From the NCBI GenBank assembly GCA_035222895.1, contig JAVYIG010001826.1:20001-84000 (forward strand): a stretch of 64,000 nucleotides of DNA. The letters run 5' to 3'. Below, one piece after another: positions 23,280 to 33,935 of the stretch. A program made the position numbers and the translations under genes. Within the stretch, counting starts at the first letter, position 1. The number at the start of each line of letters is the position of its first letter. The notes beneath the pieces were generated by a model that ran no database searches, was not told the DNA's origin, and saw nothing but the letters and a program-made list of their open reading frames with translations. The DNA is from Strongylocentrotus droebachiensis (Eukaryota; Echinodermata; Echinoidea; Camarodonta; Strongylocentrotidae).

Positions 23280-26200
23280 CTGGAGTGAAGAAAAAAAAAG
23301 CCATTTAAAGAGAAGGCTGAGTTCTGGGAAGAGGTGAAAAATAATTTGTGAGTGTTATCATTGTTATTTTGCAAGTGTGGAAGAACATCAGATAAAACAT
23401 GTTCCCTGAAAAGCATGGCTCTTCAAATGCCTTCATATTCTAAATATGGCATGTAACAGCAAAAAAAATTTGGGACAGATTTTTATGCCACATGTTTGTG
23501 TAGTCCCATATACATCTTTCTATGTACAGTGCTTGTAACTTCCCCAAGACTGGGCCAAATTTCTTATCATTTTGATGATTCCAGAACCTTGCAGTACACA
23601 CCAATACTAATATGCTAGATGATCAACCTTTTCTGATCGAATCCACACTGTTTCTTTCACAATGCAATCGCATGACCAGAACTCAACTTTAAGTTTAATA
23701 CAATTTACCATTCTTACTGCTGTATGCAGTTTGAACGATTCAAACAGATATTTTTACGAAGAAAGGCTTCTCGACATGGTTTTTATAAATTTGAAAGTTA
23801 CATGTAGAAATATTAAAAATAGATTACATATGAACAAAGAAAAGAAGCACTATGATTGAAAAACTTGTCTTATTAAATGTAATTTTAGTAAAGTGTTAGT
23901 AAACTACAAATGTAGGTAGGCCTACTACAGAAGTTTAACTGTGGCAGAAAGCAAGAGAAAGACAGTCCTATTCCATACTTCAATACAAAAGAAACTGAGA
24001 GGACTATGAAAATCAGTAAAAGGTGTTATGTTATAGTGGATATGTCTCCTGACTGTGGACCACAAGGTACGGGCCACAGTGTTCAAATCCCTGCCACACC
24101 ACTATTGTCTTTTGGCAAGACCTTAATCTGCATTTGCCACACTCCACCCAGGTGATGTAAATAGGTACCTTCCAAGGATTATTCCTTGAAATTCACTTTG
24201 TGCTAATAATGGCTGCTGGAGTTAAAGCCACTGTAATAATTTCCGAAACCTAGAGGCACAGAGACATTATATCACAATGTGATAACATGTGCTATACAAA
24301 AACAGAATAATATTATTATTATCATCAATTGGTCTGATCCGAGCTATACATATAGGAGGAGAATCAGAGTATACTAATATTGAACCCATATTCGTAGTTG
24401 GCAACGTATAGGACAATACTGTTAGGTAGAAAGAAACCTTACCTGGTTTCCAATGAAGCCCCTCTCTTTCTGAGGAACTTGATGACAGGGAGCCTGTTGT
24501 TATTGACTGCATCATGTAGGGGTGTATCATGCTCAAACCCAGGGGCATTGATCAGAGCATTGTGATCCAGGAGCAGACCCACCAAAGCTGTGTGACCGTG
24601 GTTGCATGCTTCATGCTGGAAACAAAAACAGTAATGTGTCAACATCAACAAAAGTAAACAAGAGATAGAGCCGTTAAAATTTTAAAAAAAGTCTAAAAAT
24701 ACTTAAATTTTTGCTTTTAAAAATATGTTATTTTTAGACTACAAATGGCTCTCCGTAATTTTTAAGTCCAACTTAGAAATAAGTTCAATTTAAAATCTTT
24801 GTGAAACACCCCCCCCCCCCCCCTGCCCCGGTCTATTATATCACAAGAAACTGGAAGGACTCTGCCAATGGAAAGTAAGTAAGTAAGATTATGGTACGAT
24901 CTCTTACCAGCGGAGTCCATCCGGCGTTGTCTTTCGAGTTTGGATCAGCACCTTGCTCCAGAAGAGACTTCACCTCATTCTCATCACCCTTGATATTTTT
25001 TAGGAACAAGAAAGAAACAATAAAGCATAAAATCATGCAGGGATGTAATATCATTAGTACTACAAATATATGCCAACACATTACTGCAAAAATAGATATA
25101 TTTGCGGTACATTAATTTTCACAGATTTCGCTCTAAGATCGGCAAGAGGGAATTTTAGAACTCGCAAAAAATATGACTTCCTATGCATGTTTTGAACCAG
25201 AACTAGCAAATATGTTTTGGGGTCGCTCAGCAAGAAAGTAGCAGCGTTTACAGTAGTTCAAAGAAATCAGGTTGATTTTTTGTCTTCTTGTTCTGCTATT
25301 GTCTTCTTCTCTTTGTTTTTTTTTTCTTTTCTTTTTCTTGTTTTGGTTTGGGGGGGGGGGGGAAGGAATGCTGTGAGAGTTGTTCGTTTCAGGATTGTTT
25401 AATTCATCCTTCAGGAATGACTGAAGGACAAGGAAGGACAAGGAAGGACAGGAGAAAACATGCTTCAAACTTGATACAATACATGCAGGGTAAAAAAATT
25501 CCATACATATACTTTTTTAAATGAAATCTGGTTGCCACGCCTGTATCATTAAATGCAAACTTTTTGTCCCCATATTTCTGATACTACCAATCCTCAGAAA
25601 GCTAGAGCCTGAAAGCAATACCAGGAGGGTGTTTCACAAAGACTAAGATTGACTTCAAGTTGGACTATGACAGGCCGTTCACGCCACTGTTTGCTCTTAC
25701 CATTTACTGCTATTGGTCTCGAGGTCGTACAAATCATGGTCACAAATCTACAGAATTTCATTAATGAAGGAACAAATATTAACTAAAGATCTTAATTGAG
25801 AGACCAATGGTGAGAGCAACCAGTGGCATGAATGGCCTGCCATAGTTAAGTCCAACTTCAAGTTGATCTTAGTCTTTGTGAAGAATCCCCCGGGTATCTG
25901 ACTGAAGTATGATCACACATTCAATGCTTACCTTTATACATGCTACATGCAGTGATGTCTCCCCTCTCTTGTTTCTCTTCATCAAGGCTGGCTTTGGAGA
26001 ACCAAACGATGAATTTGGGCTCAGTGATATTCTTATCCTTCCTCCTGAAAGCCTCCTGTTCTGTCCTATTCTGCTGCTGGATTTTGGGGTCTCTGGAGTA
26101 CCTTGTTCAACCGTTTTCTGTTTCTTGCCAACACTGTTTGGAGTAGAGCTGGCTTTTCCACTTGATGATTCCGATACAGATGTTGGTGATCTTCTTTTCT

Positions 26201-29200
26201 GGCCAACCCTAGCTACACTTGGACAAGGATCTGGCGTCAAATCACCAGCGTCACCAGACGAAGACTCACCAGTCTGACTCCTAGAGTTCTTTCCTTTCTG
26301 GATTTGTAGCTTTGAGACTGTAGGTGAGGACTGCTCTTTGTCTTTCATGCCAGACTTGACACTCTTCTTACTCCTTCCCTTACATTGCCCGGTTGTTGTA
26401 GGGCTTGAGGTGAGTTTGGAAGCACTCTCAGATTTACTTTTCTTAGATCTGTCATTCAATCCACTAGCTTCTTTGGTGGCTGAAGTAACGGTCACAGATT
26501 TGGCATTTGAATGGTCACTTTTGCTCGTATCCTCAGCGCTACTTGATCCTGACTTTAAACTGTCATCAGAGAAGGAAACATGCTTTCTGCCATCCTTCCT
26601 TGAGGCTGAAACACTGGACACCGAGTCCCATTTCTTGTTTGCTGCAGCCACTTTCTTCAGTTGTACCTCCCGCTTCGTCTGCTGCATGACACGCATCTTG
26701 CCCTTGCGTGTCTTAGGATGCGGCGGCGAAGCCTCAAAGTCATACACCGCAAAGGGGTTGTTTCCATCAGAGTTTGTAGATGGTTTAGGTTTTCTGGAAC
26801 TTTGTTTGTTGACTGGTGTCTTCTTGCTAGAAGCAGCATTTTCTTTGCCATCAGAATTCTCCGTTTTCAGTGTCCTTGACCCATGCTTCTCACCTCCTGC
26901 ACGCTCGGTCTTCTTTCTCAAGTTCTTCTGCAGGACCTTTCCTCTCTTCTTGCTCGGTCGTCTGTCAGCTTTCCCTGTTTCCGACTCGGATAAGGAGTCC
27001 GTGTCTGACCCCTGGACAGGACGGAGTGCCTTGCGGATAACCTCGCTGTGTTTCTGAACCTCTGCATCCGATTCAGAGATAGACATGGGCTCTGTTTCAG
27101 AACCATCAGCCATTTCTGATGCCTCATTCAGAATGAAACTCATTCCTTCATCATCCTCGTCTATATCTCTCCCACTTTCCCCTGGCAAACTCCCATTATG
27201 TTCAGTGTCCTCACTGAGCTCCATGCTGGCTGTATCTATTTGTTCAGGTTCTGTGTTGATCAGACGTTGGAGCCTTCGACAGAGACGGACCACCATCCCC
27301 AGCTCCCTCTTGACCTGTAGGTCCTTCGCCCATGCTGGGGCTCGACAGGCCGGGCAAGCATTGCCTGCGTATTTTCCAACACATGCCCTGCAAAAAAGAA
27401 GAGAAAGTGAATATACTGTTCAAAATTTTACAAGAAATCTTAAAATTTGTGACATGTTGGAAACTCTGATTCATGATATATAAAAAGTATTGGTTATTTT
27501 TTTCCCATAATGATTTGCCCACTATAGCAATTAGTAAATTTCTTGCCAACACATTTCACACTTGGTGCAAATATAAAAAAATGCAGAATTTAAAGGGAGA
27601 GATCAGTGAAAGAATTCTCCCAAACAAGAATACAGTGGAAACTTGTTATATCGAGTTAAAATTACCTTGCAATATCACATTTAAAAAAAAAATGAAAACA
27701 TGTAAAGAGCTGGGACCCGTAAAATTACCTTGCATATCAGAGCTCATTGTAAAGAGTTTCTAATGTACTGTAAAAGGTAAGCAGACTGGAGGTCAACAAA
27801 CTACATGTATGTGTTTGCTTTGGTCTTCCTGACCTATTTGTCTTGGGATGCTGCAACTGCAAGAGCAGGGGGGTGTTTCACAAAGATTCTAAGTGGAACT
27901 TAGCTCTAAGTTGGACTTAAATATTGTGGAGAGCCATTTGTAGCTTTATAATGAAATATATTTCAAAGCAAATTTTTAGACTTTTCAAAAATTCCACATC
28001 AAGGACATGGAATCGTTGCATTAACTTACTTGCAAATAAGATGAGGACAGTTTCCCAGGGTACATGGCTCTGTAAGGAGTTTGTGACTATAATGTAAAAA
28101 AGAAAACAATTGATTATTTACATATTGATAATATTAATAAAATTAATAATAATAATAGACCCCTACATGAGATTTGTAAGGTGCTGAATCCACTTGGTAG
28201 CAAACGCTCAAGACGGTCACTCCAGCAAAGCATAGAGAGTCAATGCTAGTGCGTATTGACCTCTAGCACTGCATACATGCTGTGAGGCGGGTATTATTAT
28301 ACCCATACACAAATACACACACCACACAATATTGCATAGACTGTACACAATCATGTCGATGCAGCTGTAAGCAAAGTTTGACACTAGACTTACAATTTGA
28401 ATTTTTAAATTATTCTTTTTAACATCGGTAAGTTTAAACAAATGTATTTTACTGCTATTTAGGTGTCATCAATTGTCACTGAAGTACCGATTTTGAGTGA
28501 AATCAGTTGAGTTTTGAACAGTGGTGTTTGAAATGTTGAGAATCAAAAGCACAGCTACTACACAGCCAGGATAGTGATGCTCCTATGTGTGCAAGACGGT
28601 AAGATTTCAACAATCTGAAAGATACGACCAATGGAAAGGGGTAAATTAGCTTTGGAATTAAGTGAGAAATTATGAAAAAGATCAGCAATTTTTGTTTACT
28701 TTACTGCCCATTAGAGATTGCACCTCTTTGGAACTTTTCAAGCAGAAGGTGCGACACATTAAGCTCAGTTGAGCTTCAGACTGTTTTTAGCTGCACATAG
28801 AATTCTTGTACTAGTTGTAGAGCCCTTTTACTTGCACTGTAAACTCGGGCCTCGGCACTTGACAAGCACAAGGTACGATAATACAGCAATGGCGGTCTGT
28901 ACTATACTGGAAGAAGAAGAAGAAGAGATAATCAGATAGCGATCACACAAATCACACTCACCATGCTCTCGGTCACACTGTCACAGAAATTATTTTGACG
29001 ATTAATTTTTGATTTGCACCCACGTCCATCCACATAGGCTACCCATTTGTAGTCTAAAAAATTGCTGTGCATTCAAGACCTAATTGAACTAAATAAATTT
29101 GGAATCTATTAAGAATATATGAAATCATGGATTTTAGTTCTTAATGTGCGCGAATTTAACTTTGCCTTTGCTTTGCTTTGCCACCCATCATACGCGTCAA

Positions 29201-29391
29201 CTAACACAAATTTCCACATGTGGGTCACCCTCTGCACAACGAATGGCAATGATGAATGAGCAATGGACAAATAGATACGTGTACTTTACTACTTTTGAAA
29301 GGCTAATTCAATTGTAAGAGGAACCTTACCATGCAGAGCATTGGAGGGAAACTTCCAGCTGCCTAAGTGCACTTTTGGTGGCCAAAAACAT
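17836..29391 (-). CDS. BARD1: BARD1, BRCA1-associated RING domain protein (9 coding exons)
   Basis: BARD1 pairs with BRCA1 through its RING to form a nuclear E3 that ubiquitinates histone H2A and supports homologous recombination. Coding exons in transcript order: 29391-29330, 28086-28030, 27387-25932, 24988-24908, 24615-24443, 23279-23116, 22167-21982, 19626-19505, 18177-17836. All have GT/AG borders, and the lengths sum to 2643 nt, one open frame of 880 residues plus stop. Domains: RING (residues 18-54), a long Ser/Lys-rich linker, ankyrin repeats (about 515-640), and tandem BRCT (about 660-880). Human BARD1 is 777 residues; the excess is in the linker. The ATG at 29389-29391 is the first before the RING, but an upstream start cannot be excluded. 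The gene runs convergently with the NLR gene. Its introns are packed with MITEs and SINEs. Confidence 0.93.
18419..18492 (+). mobile_element. SINE 3' end
   Basis: TTGTAAAGCGCTTAGAGACA then AAGCGCTATATAAAAGC followed by an ATT-rich tail. This conserved SINE tail (GCGCTATATAAA plus ATTATT repeats) is common in marine invertebrates. The head is not clearly preserved. Confidence 0.5.
18690..18836 (-). pseudogene. LINE C-terminal coding remnant
   Basis: On the minus strand the frame encodes MRACGLTQADAEDRKAWRRA followed by MREINMDTKYRRETMML. The ADAEDRKAWRR pattern recalls the C-terminus of RTE/L1-type reverse-transcriptase proteins. It is cut off at 18836 by the adjoining TTAA-flanked MITE. It lies inside a BARD1 intron. 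Confidence 0.45.
18836..19221. mobile_element. TTAA-flanked MITE, family F
   Basis: Left end TTAAAAGGGATCGTTTAAC, right end the complement of GTTACCGGATCCCTTTAA, in inverse orientation. The right TTAA (19218-19221) is at the same time the left TTAA of the next element (19218-19411). Confidence 0.7.
19218..19411. mobile_element. TTAA-flanked short element, family E copy 1
   Basis: 194 bp from TTAAAGACCGTCAACAC to CAGTGGGGCTTTAA. The core AAGAGGATCATGGGGGACCA and GAGGGAGCAAGTAGCTA recurs at 22200-22394, in reverse at 61401-61609, and partly at 63545-63650. No coding capacity. Confidence 0.75.
20153..20733. mobile_element. TTAA-flanked MITE, family A copy 3
   Basis: 581 bp, same orientation as copy 1. 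It begins TTAAAGGGAGAGTTGAG and ends CAACTATCCCTTTAA. It is uninterrupted at the point where copy 1 carries a LINE tail. Confidence 0.85.
21026..21399. mobile_element. TTAA-flanked MITE, family C copy 1
   Basis: The inverted ends TTAAAGGTAAAGACCAGT and ACTGGTCTTTACCTTTAA lie at the two borders. The right half (from TAGTCCCATATACATC near 21212) matches 23500-23690. It ends only 8 bp before the next element starts. Confidence 0.75.
21407..21949. mobile_element. TTAA-flanked MITE, family B copy 2
   Basis: 543 bp from TTAAAGGTACTATGTCCC to GGGATATAGTATCTTTAA, both in TTAA. It matches 517-1086. It ends 33 bp from the donor side of BARD1 exon 7. Confidence 0.8.
22200..22394. mobile_element. TTAA-flanked short element, family E copy 2
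   Basis: 195 bp, same orientation as 19218-19411, with TTAA at both ends. It sits 33 bp upstream of BARD1 exon 7 on the minus strand, so this exon is bracketed by MITEs on both sides. Confidence 0.75.
23305..23692. mobile_element. TTAA-flanked MITE, family C copy 2
   Basis: Left TTAAAGAGAAGGCTGAG, right complement ACTCAACTTTAA, in TTAA at both ends. The right half is shared with 21212-21399; the left half differs, so the two may be related by recombination between families. Confidence 0.65.
24035..24330 (+). mobile_element. tRNA-derived SINE
   Basis: A tRNA-like head with a B-box-like GTTCAAATCCC near 24081, then the shared SINE body (CTTTTGGCAAGACC, TTTGCCACACTCC, AAATAGGTACC, AAAGCCACTGTAATAAT) and a tail ending TGCTATACAAAA with ATTATT repeats. 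The same family is at 17100-17700. Confidence 0.65.
24443..24988 (-). CDS. BARD1: BARD1 ankyrin-repeat exons 4-5
   Basis: Exons 24988-24908 and 24615-24443. They encode GDENEVKSLLEQGADPNSKD, NAGWTPLHEACNHGHTALVG and DTPLHDAVNNNRLPVIKFL. This matches the human BARD1 ankyrin block including DxAGWTPLHEACNHGH and the PLHDA motif. From established work these residues form the acidic pocket that reads histone H4 unmethylated at lysine 20, a mark of newly replicated chromatin, so that function is probably conserved. Confidence 0.9.
24685..24825. mobile_element. MITE, family D, right-end fragment
   Basis: Matches the right half of 17224-17536: ACAAATGGCTCTCCGTAAT, AAGTCCAACTTAGAAATAAG and TTTGTGAAACACCCCC. 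The left end is missing. Confidence 0.6.
25625..25893. mobile_element. MITE, family D-like, with inverted ends
   Basis: GGGTGTTTCACAAAGACTAA at the left and TTAGTCTTTGTGAAGAATCC at the right are inverted. The interior (GGCCGTTCACGCCACT ... CAGTGGCATGAATGGCC) is also mirrored. It ends about 40 bp from BARD1 exon 3. Confidence 0.65.
25932..27387 (-). CDS. BARD1: BARD1 large central exon 3
   Basis: 1456 nt, from the end of the RING to the start of the ankyrin repeats (RGETSLHVACIK). Between them lie about 440 residues rich in Ser, Lys, Asp and Glu without globular pattern, for example ELSEDTEHNGSLPGESGRD and basic KKRGKVLQKNLRKK. It is likely a disordered linker with nuclear localisation and phosphorylation sites. 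The opposite strand is open for long stretches too, but reads as a codon-bias shadow of this exon. Confidence 0.9.
27868..28016. mobile_element. MITE, family D, left-end fragment
   Basis: GGGGGGTGTTTCACAAAG at the left, then AGCTCTAAGTTGGACTTAA and AGAGCCATTTGTAGCTTTA as in 17224-17400. It is truncated just before BARD1 exon 2. Confidence 0.6.
28030..29391 (-). CDS. BARD1: BARD1 RING exons 1-2
   Basis: Exons 29391-29330 (donor CATG|GTAAGG) and 28086-28030 (acceptor ATTATAG, donor CAA|GTAAGT), completed by the first codons of exon 3. They encode MFLATKSALRQLEVSLQCSA and onward. The zinc ligands follow C-x2-C-x12-C-x-H-x2-C-x2-C-x8-C-x2-C, which to my recollection is exactly the spacing of human BARD1. 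After the last ligand comes RAPAWAKDLQVKRELG, matching the human PAW..DL..NR.L segment that forms the helix contacting BRCA1. Confidence 0.9.
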
Positions 29392-29573
29392 GGCTTTTAA
29401 GATTATTTTGTTTCCTGTCAATTTCTTTTCCGAAGTGTTTTGACTTTTGTAAATTCGATCTCGCGCGCGCCCTGACAAAATATGAACTCAAGAGGTCGTT
29501 CATTTGTTGAGTACACATGAAAGGTTGACTCTTATTGCAAAAAATGATGTTGTCGTTGTTAAGGCCCGGTCCC

Positions 29574-29880
29574 ACTGCACTTACGGATGCAAAGAGGATG
29601 TAAAACGTTAAAAAATCTTGCCATCTGTTGGAAAACGCTATGCATCCGTTGTGTACTCATTGCATACGTGTTTCATACGCTCTATCCATCGAGCATCCGT
29701 CCATTGTGATTTCATCCGCGCAAAAAGTTTTGAGCTGCACAAAACTTTTAGAACGGATGAACTTCCGCCGTGTACGATGTAAATCCGCGACAAATACGAG
29801 CAACAAACGTTCTATGTCCGTTATCATCCGTTAAACGTCCGCTGTATCCTCTTTGCATCCTCTGGGCATCCTCGTAGAGA
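29574..29880. mobile_element. CATCCG-word foldback element, right end truncated
   Basis: Begins GGCCCGGTCCCACTGCAC, then ACGGATGCAAAGAGGATGT; near the right border the complement ATCCTCTTTGCATCC appears at about 29848. Between them are many variants of GCATCCGTT, TTTCATCCGCG and AACGGATGAAC. It has the same build as 4939-6040. The right end seems lost against a C-rich repeat at about 29890. Confidence 0.65.
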
Positions 29881-29889
29881 GCACTATTT

Positions 29890-30080
29890 TTTTTACTCAA
29901 CACCCCCCCCCCCTCCTTGAGCAAAAGAAAACAAAAAAGGTAAAAATATCTTCTTTTTTTCAGGAATGGGGGCCTGTCTTCTTTTTTTTGTTAAAGGTAA
30001 AATTGTCGTTACCATCTTTTTCTTAAAACTTTTTTTTGCCAGGGGTAGGGGCCCGGGCCCCCACCCTGGATCCGCCACTG
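29890..30080. mobile_element. Fragment of hAT-like GGATCC element
   Basis: Ends GGGCCCCCACCCTGGATCC then GCCACTG at 30080, the same right end as 11896-12214. The left end is replaced by a C-run next to the foldback element. Confidence 0.55.
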
Positions 30081-30102
30081 CATAAGGTATCATTAGATAA
30101 GT

Positions 30103-30330
30103 ATTGTATTGTATTATTTATTCGGCACTTTCAAGAAATATAACAATATAAACATGGTAAATACAAAATTGGAATGACAAAAACTGTGCAAATACAAATT
30201 TTTGTAGCAATATTCTGAGTGCAAAAGATGGCGGCCAGGGAAGAAGAGAGCAAACTTAATTACTGTAACCGTATAGGTCCCTCCGCCCAACCAACTGATG
30301 CACTCAGAAGACTGGTACAAATATAGCATA
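30103..30330 (-). mobile_element. LINE 3' end
   Basis: On the minus strand the sequence ends GTGCCGAATAAATAATACAA followed by TAC-type pentamer repeats, a polyadenylation-like signal plus short tandem tail as in the other LINE ends here. No coding part was identified. Confidence 0.5.
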
Positions 30331-30900
30331 AGGACAAATAAGAGAGTAACAACTCAACGGATAAACAATAAGAATATAAAGAAAGGCGAGGCACGAGCAT
30401 ATTGTAACGCCAACATAGAAATTATATATAACATATTAGAAAATTTACAATTTCAATAACATAATAGCATTGTCTCTCCATAGAATTATAATGTAACTAG
30501 CATGTTCAATATTTAAACCGGTGTTTTCTTTACCTGATTAAATGCTATCAAAATATTACATGTATATTAAATAACTTTGAAATAAAATGAAACTATTATC
30601 CGGACTTTAATACGCACATATCTGATTGATCACATATTATATCAATGAAATTGAAATTGAGATTATTGAATTGGAAATTGAGGTCCAACTGAGTGTTAAA
30701 AAACACAGCATACGGACAAATAAAGAGAGTAACAAATCAAGGATAAACAATAAAATAAAAAAAGAAATGAGAGGAAAGAGCAAATGTAAGCCAATATAAA
30801 AATTAAGTACACATTATATATTACATAAGAAGGTTCACAAGATTAATGATATACCCGGTAATAATACCATGGTTTTCGTTTACCTAATTAAATTAAATTA
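30310..30900. repeat. Imperfect direct repeat, about 250 bp twice
   Basis: 30325-30560 and 30705-30895 share GACAAATAAGAGAGTAACAA, GATAAACAATAA, an ATATAAC..ATTA stretch, and GGTTTTC(G)TTTACCT-AATTAAA at the end. This is a local tandem duplication with many differences. Confidence 0.5.
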
Positions 30901-33295
30901 AAGTCTGCAAGCATAGCCTCTAATTTGACACTCTTTACCATAATTATTAAAGTCTTGAGCAGGGCCTAGATCTGTCAGTTTATGGTACGTAGCCTACACC
31001 GACTGACAAGGTATGTGCATGCAAACAATCATTATGATCGAGTAATATTTGCTCTTTACTATGAAACTAATTATTGTCAAGTTCACAAAGGTTTTTTTTT
31101 TAATGATGCCTGAACAAAGAAGCTTTTACATACTATTATAATTTTTATTTTGTAATATTTCTTTTTTACATGAAATGTATGCAGCCATCAGCAGAACAAT
31201 GTACTATATGCGTTTACCAGAGTTAGAGAGATCGTTTGATATTGTCATAGCCTAAAAAGAAAAAATGACATCTACCATATTTTCTCCTTTATCACAAAAC
31301 ATGAAAAGTTATATTCTTATCATAATTAATATTTTTAAACACATTTATACATTTTTTGTGAGAAGGCCTGTAACGAACTTTTGCTGTACATTTAAGCCTA
31401 CCATACACGATGACATTGTGTATTGTGTATAGTTCAAATCGAGTGAAATGAATTTGAACGCAATACAAACACACTTATGCATGCTTTTAGAGCGTTTCAG
31501 AATTATATGACGTCATTCATTCATGCCTAACAATTATATACAAATATGAACTCAGGGCAAGTAATAGGTTTGCAAGCACCAACGGTGGTGCTAATAAGAA
31601 TATATTGCGGCGTTATTGTGTGCGTACCCGTTGGAAAGATGCAATATTATTAAGCGACCAGAACCAATTTGCCTTTGTCTATTACTTTACGATGGAAGCT
31701 GCGATATGAACCACATTAATAATTTATTATTGTTGAAGGCACATTCGCTGCAAAATTACAGTGATCGTCTCATCACGTTCATTCAAGTTTACGGCAACAA
31801 TCTTTGGTATAAACATATTGTGCAGATCTGTTTATATATAGCCATGATGATCTTGTATGTGATTACTCATACTAATGCACACAAATGATATTATGCCATT
31901 CAACGGGAGGCTTTTGTGATATGACCCTTGGACAGCCTTCATTTGATCAGGCAGCCAATGTGTGTGTTTAGTTCTCCATCCGAAATATTGTTGAAACTCT
32001 CATTGATGTTGGGACAAGGTCTATTGAGCTTTCAGTCTTCATGATTGTGTGGGCCCAACCGAACAGCTTATAGGTCTGTTTCTCCTATATGTTTGTAGCT
32101 GGAAAGTGATCATGGAAACAAGAAAAAGAATGCGAACCGTTTTAGCAAATACCCCAAATAAGGTATGTAAAATGTTATTGTGTTATTATTAACTCTCTGA
32201 TCAATGCGAGGGCAAGAGATTTTAAATAATATTACCACGTTTAATCGTGTGTCTGCTTAATTATCTGAAATTGATTACAGAAATGTAGGCCTATGCCCCA
32301 ACGAACTCCCCACCGCCTCGCGCCACCGCCCTTGCCCATTAAGTGTCATTACTGCTCAACAATTGGACGATTATAATCATGATAACAGAGGAATAATATT
32401 AATTGATCTCATCGCTGCATAGCAATATTATGATCAAGGCCCTGCCGGTCGGCAGGTCATAGTAAAAGACTGTCGGTTTATAATTCTGAAACACATTCAG
32501 AGAAGGTATTTTGAGCGAATATGCTGAGGGTCGTGCATTGAAAATGGCTTACTCAACGACTTACCATGTCTGCAAGGGAAACTGCAGGTTAAATAATTAT
32601 TAGTGTCAATCCGAAAAATGTAATTCCCCATACATCATCGTTTTTTGCTGGAAAGTTTTAAAATTAGCTACCTACTATTGCTTCAAAATTAATGATGTTG
32701 ACCGGTTCAAGTAACTTCCGAAGTCCAATTTTAATTTGCTCGAGAAGAACACTGGCCTTTCTGAAGTGATATTTGATTGTTGAAGTGGGCCAAACATGTG
32801 GATCTATATGTGCAGCGCATTGTAACCGCATATGAAAGGCACTTCATCAAATCCATTTCACTAATTGGCTTGAGGAATTGAAATAGTCTGATGTATAACT
32901 TCATTAGATATAATAATACAAATATCAATTTTCTATTCTTATTGATTGCGAATCGGGAAATGCTCAGTGCAACAACATTCATTATGAAACGAACTGCGAT
33001 ATGGCGATACTCATGTATTTTGGTTTAAAAAGACATATAAATATACATGATTCAAAGGTCCAAGGATCAAAACTGATCATGTTTACAAGTAAGACAATAA
33101 AGTTATATATACAGTAAATATACAACAGTGAGCCAAACGAACAGGTTTGACACGTACAAGGTGGTAATAAAAATGAAACTTTCCATTCATGCATGTTATA
33201 TGCCTATTTAATTTTTGTCATTTTTTGCCATTTAATTCCTGTAGTTTTTTGCCTGTTTACATTACCATATTTTGCTGTCACTGTATTGTATTTTT
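30901..33295. other. Intergenic, nothing recognised
   Basis: AT-rich non-coding sequence between BARD1 and the lectin-receptor gene. Short open frames (such as 31616-31888) show no family resemblance and no splice context. Confidence 0.4.
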
Positions 33296-33393
33296 GTATT
33301 TATTAACATTTATTTCCTTCTCAACAGTACAATATGAAACACAATTGTGTTTCATATTGTACTATTGAGAAGGAAATAAATGTTAATAAATAC
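33296..33393. repeat. 98-bp palindrome without spacer
   Basis: Two 49-bp arms meet exactly at 33344/33345 (ACACAA|TTGTGT). The arms are complementary except one pair (CAGTAC against TAGTAC). The outer ends are GTATTTATTAACATTT and AAATGTTAATAAATAC. It can form a long hairpin or cruciform. It is not obviously a terminator or a MITE. Confidence 0.85.
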
Positions 33394-33935
33394 ATGATAT
33401 ATGTAACAATTATTTCAACATAGAGTATACAGTAAATAATTCAGATACGGAAGGAGGCGAAAACCCGGAAAGCATAGCTTGAGTTGGGAACGCCTGGGGA
33501 ACGCCCATAATAAATTAACACAGTTACCGAGAGAACATTATAGATATTATTACGAAAATTACATTTTATATAACAGAAAGTTGATAGGAAAGAACAAAAT
33601 AGTAAATGGAACATAAGTTAAAGAGCTGTATGCACTTCAAGCACACGCTTACGATGCAGCTCTTCTGCATTTGCTCTCTCAATCGCCGGGTCAATCGCTC
33701 CCAACATTTTGCTTCATAAATTGTATTATTCATTGTGATTTGAAAAAAACATTACCACTATGTACAAGATGTTCATATTGTTACTGATAACTATTGTATG
33801 AAGAATGCAGAAATCAATAAATCAATTCAAAATCAAATCATTTTATATGGTCAAACCATTGAAAAAACAAATTGACTTCCTTTTTGTCCCAGGATATAAT
33901 ATTTTTTCTCAATCTTTTTATGTTGAAGCATTCTG

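Noticed and set aside
26338-27057. 239-residue plus-strand frame opposite BARD1
   Set aside because: It overlaps the large BARD1 exon in antisense and shows no family pattern; it is a shadow of that exon's codon use.
31616-31888. 90-residue frame between BARD1 and the lectin receptor
   Set aside because: No homology that I can recognise, AT-rich codon use and no splice or polyadenylation context.
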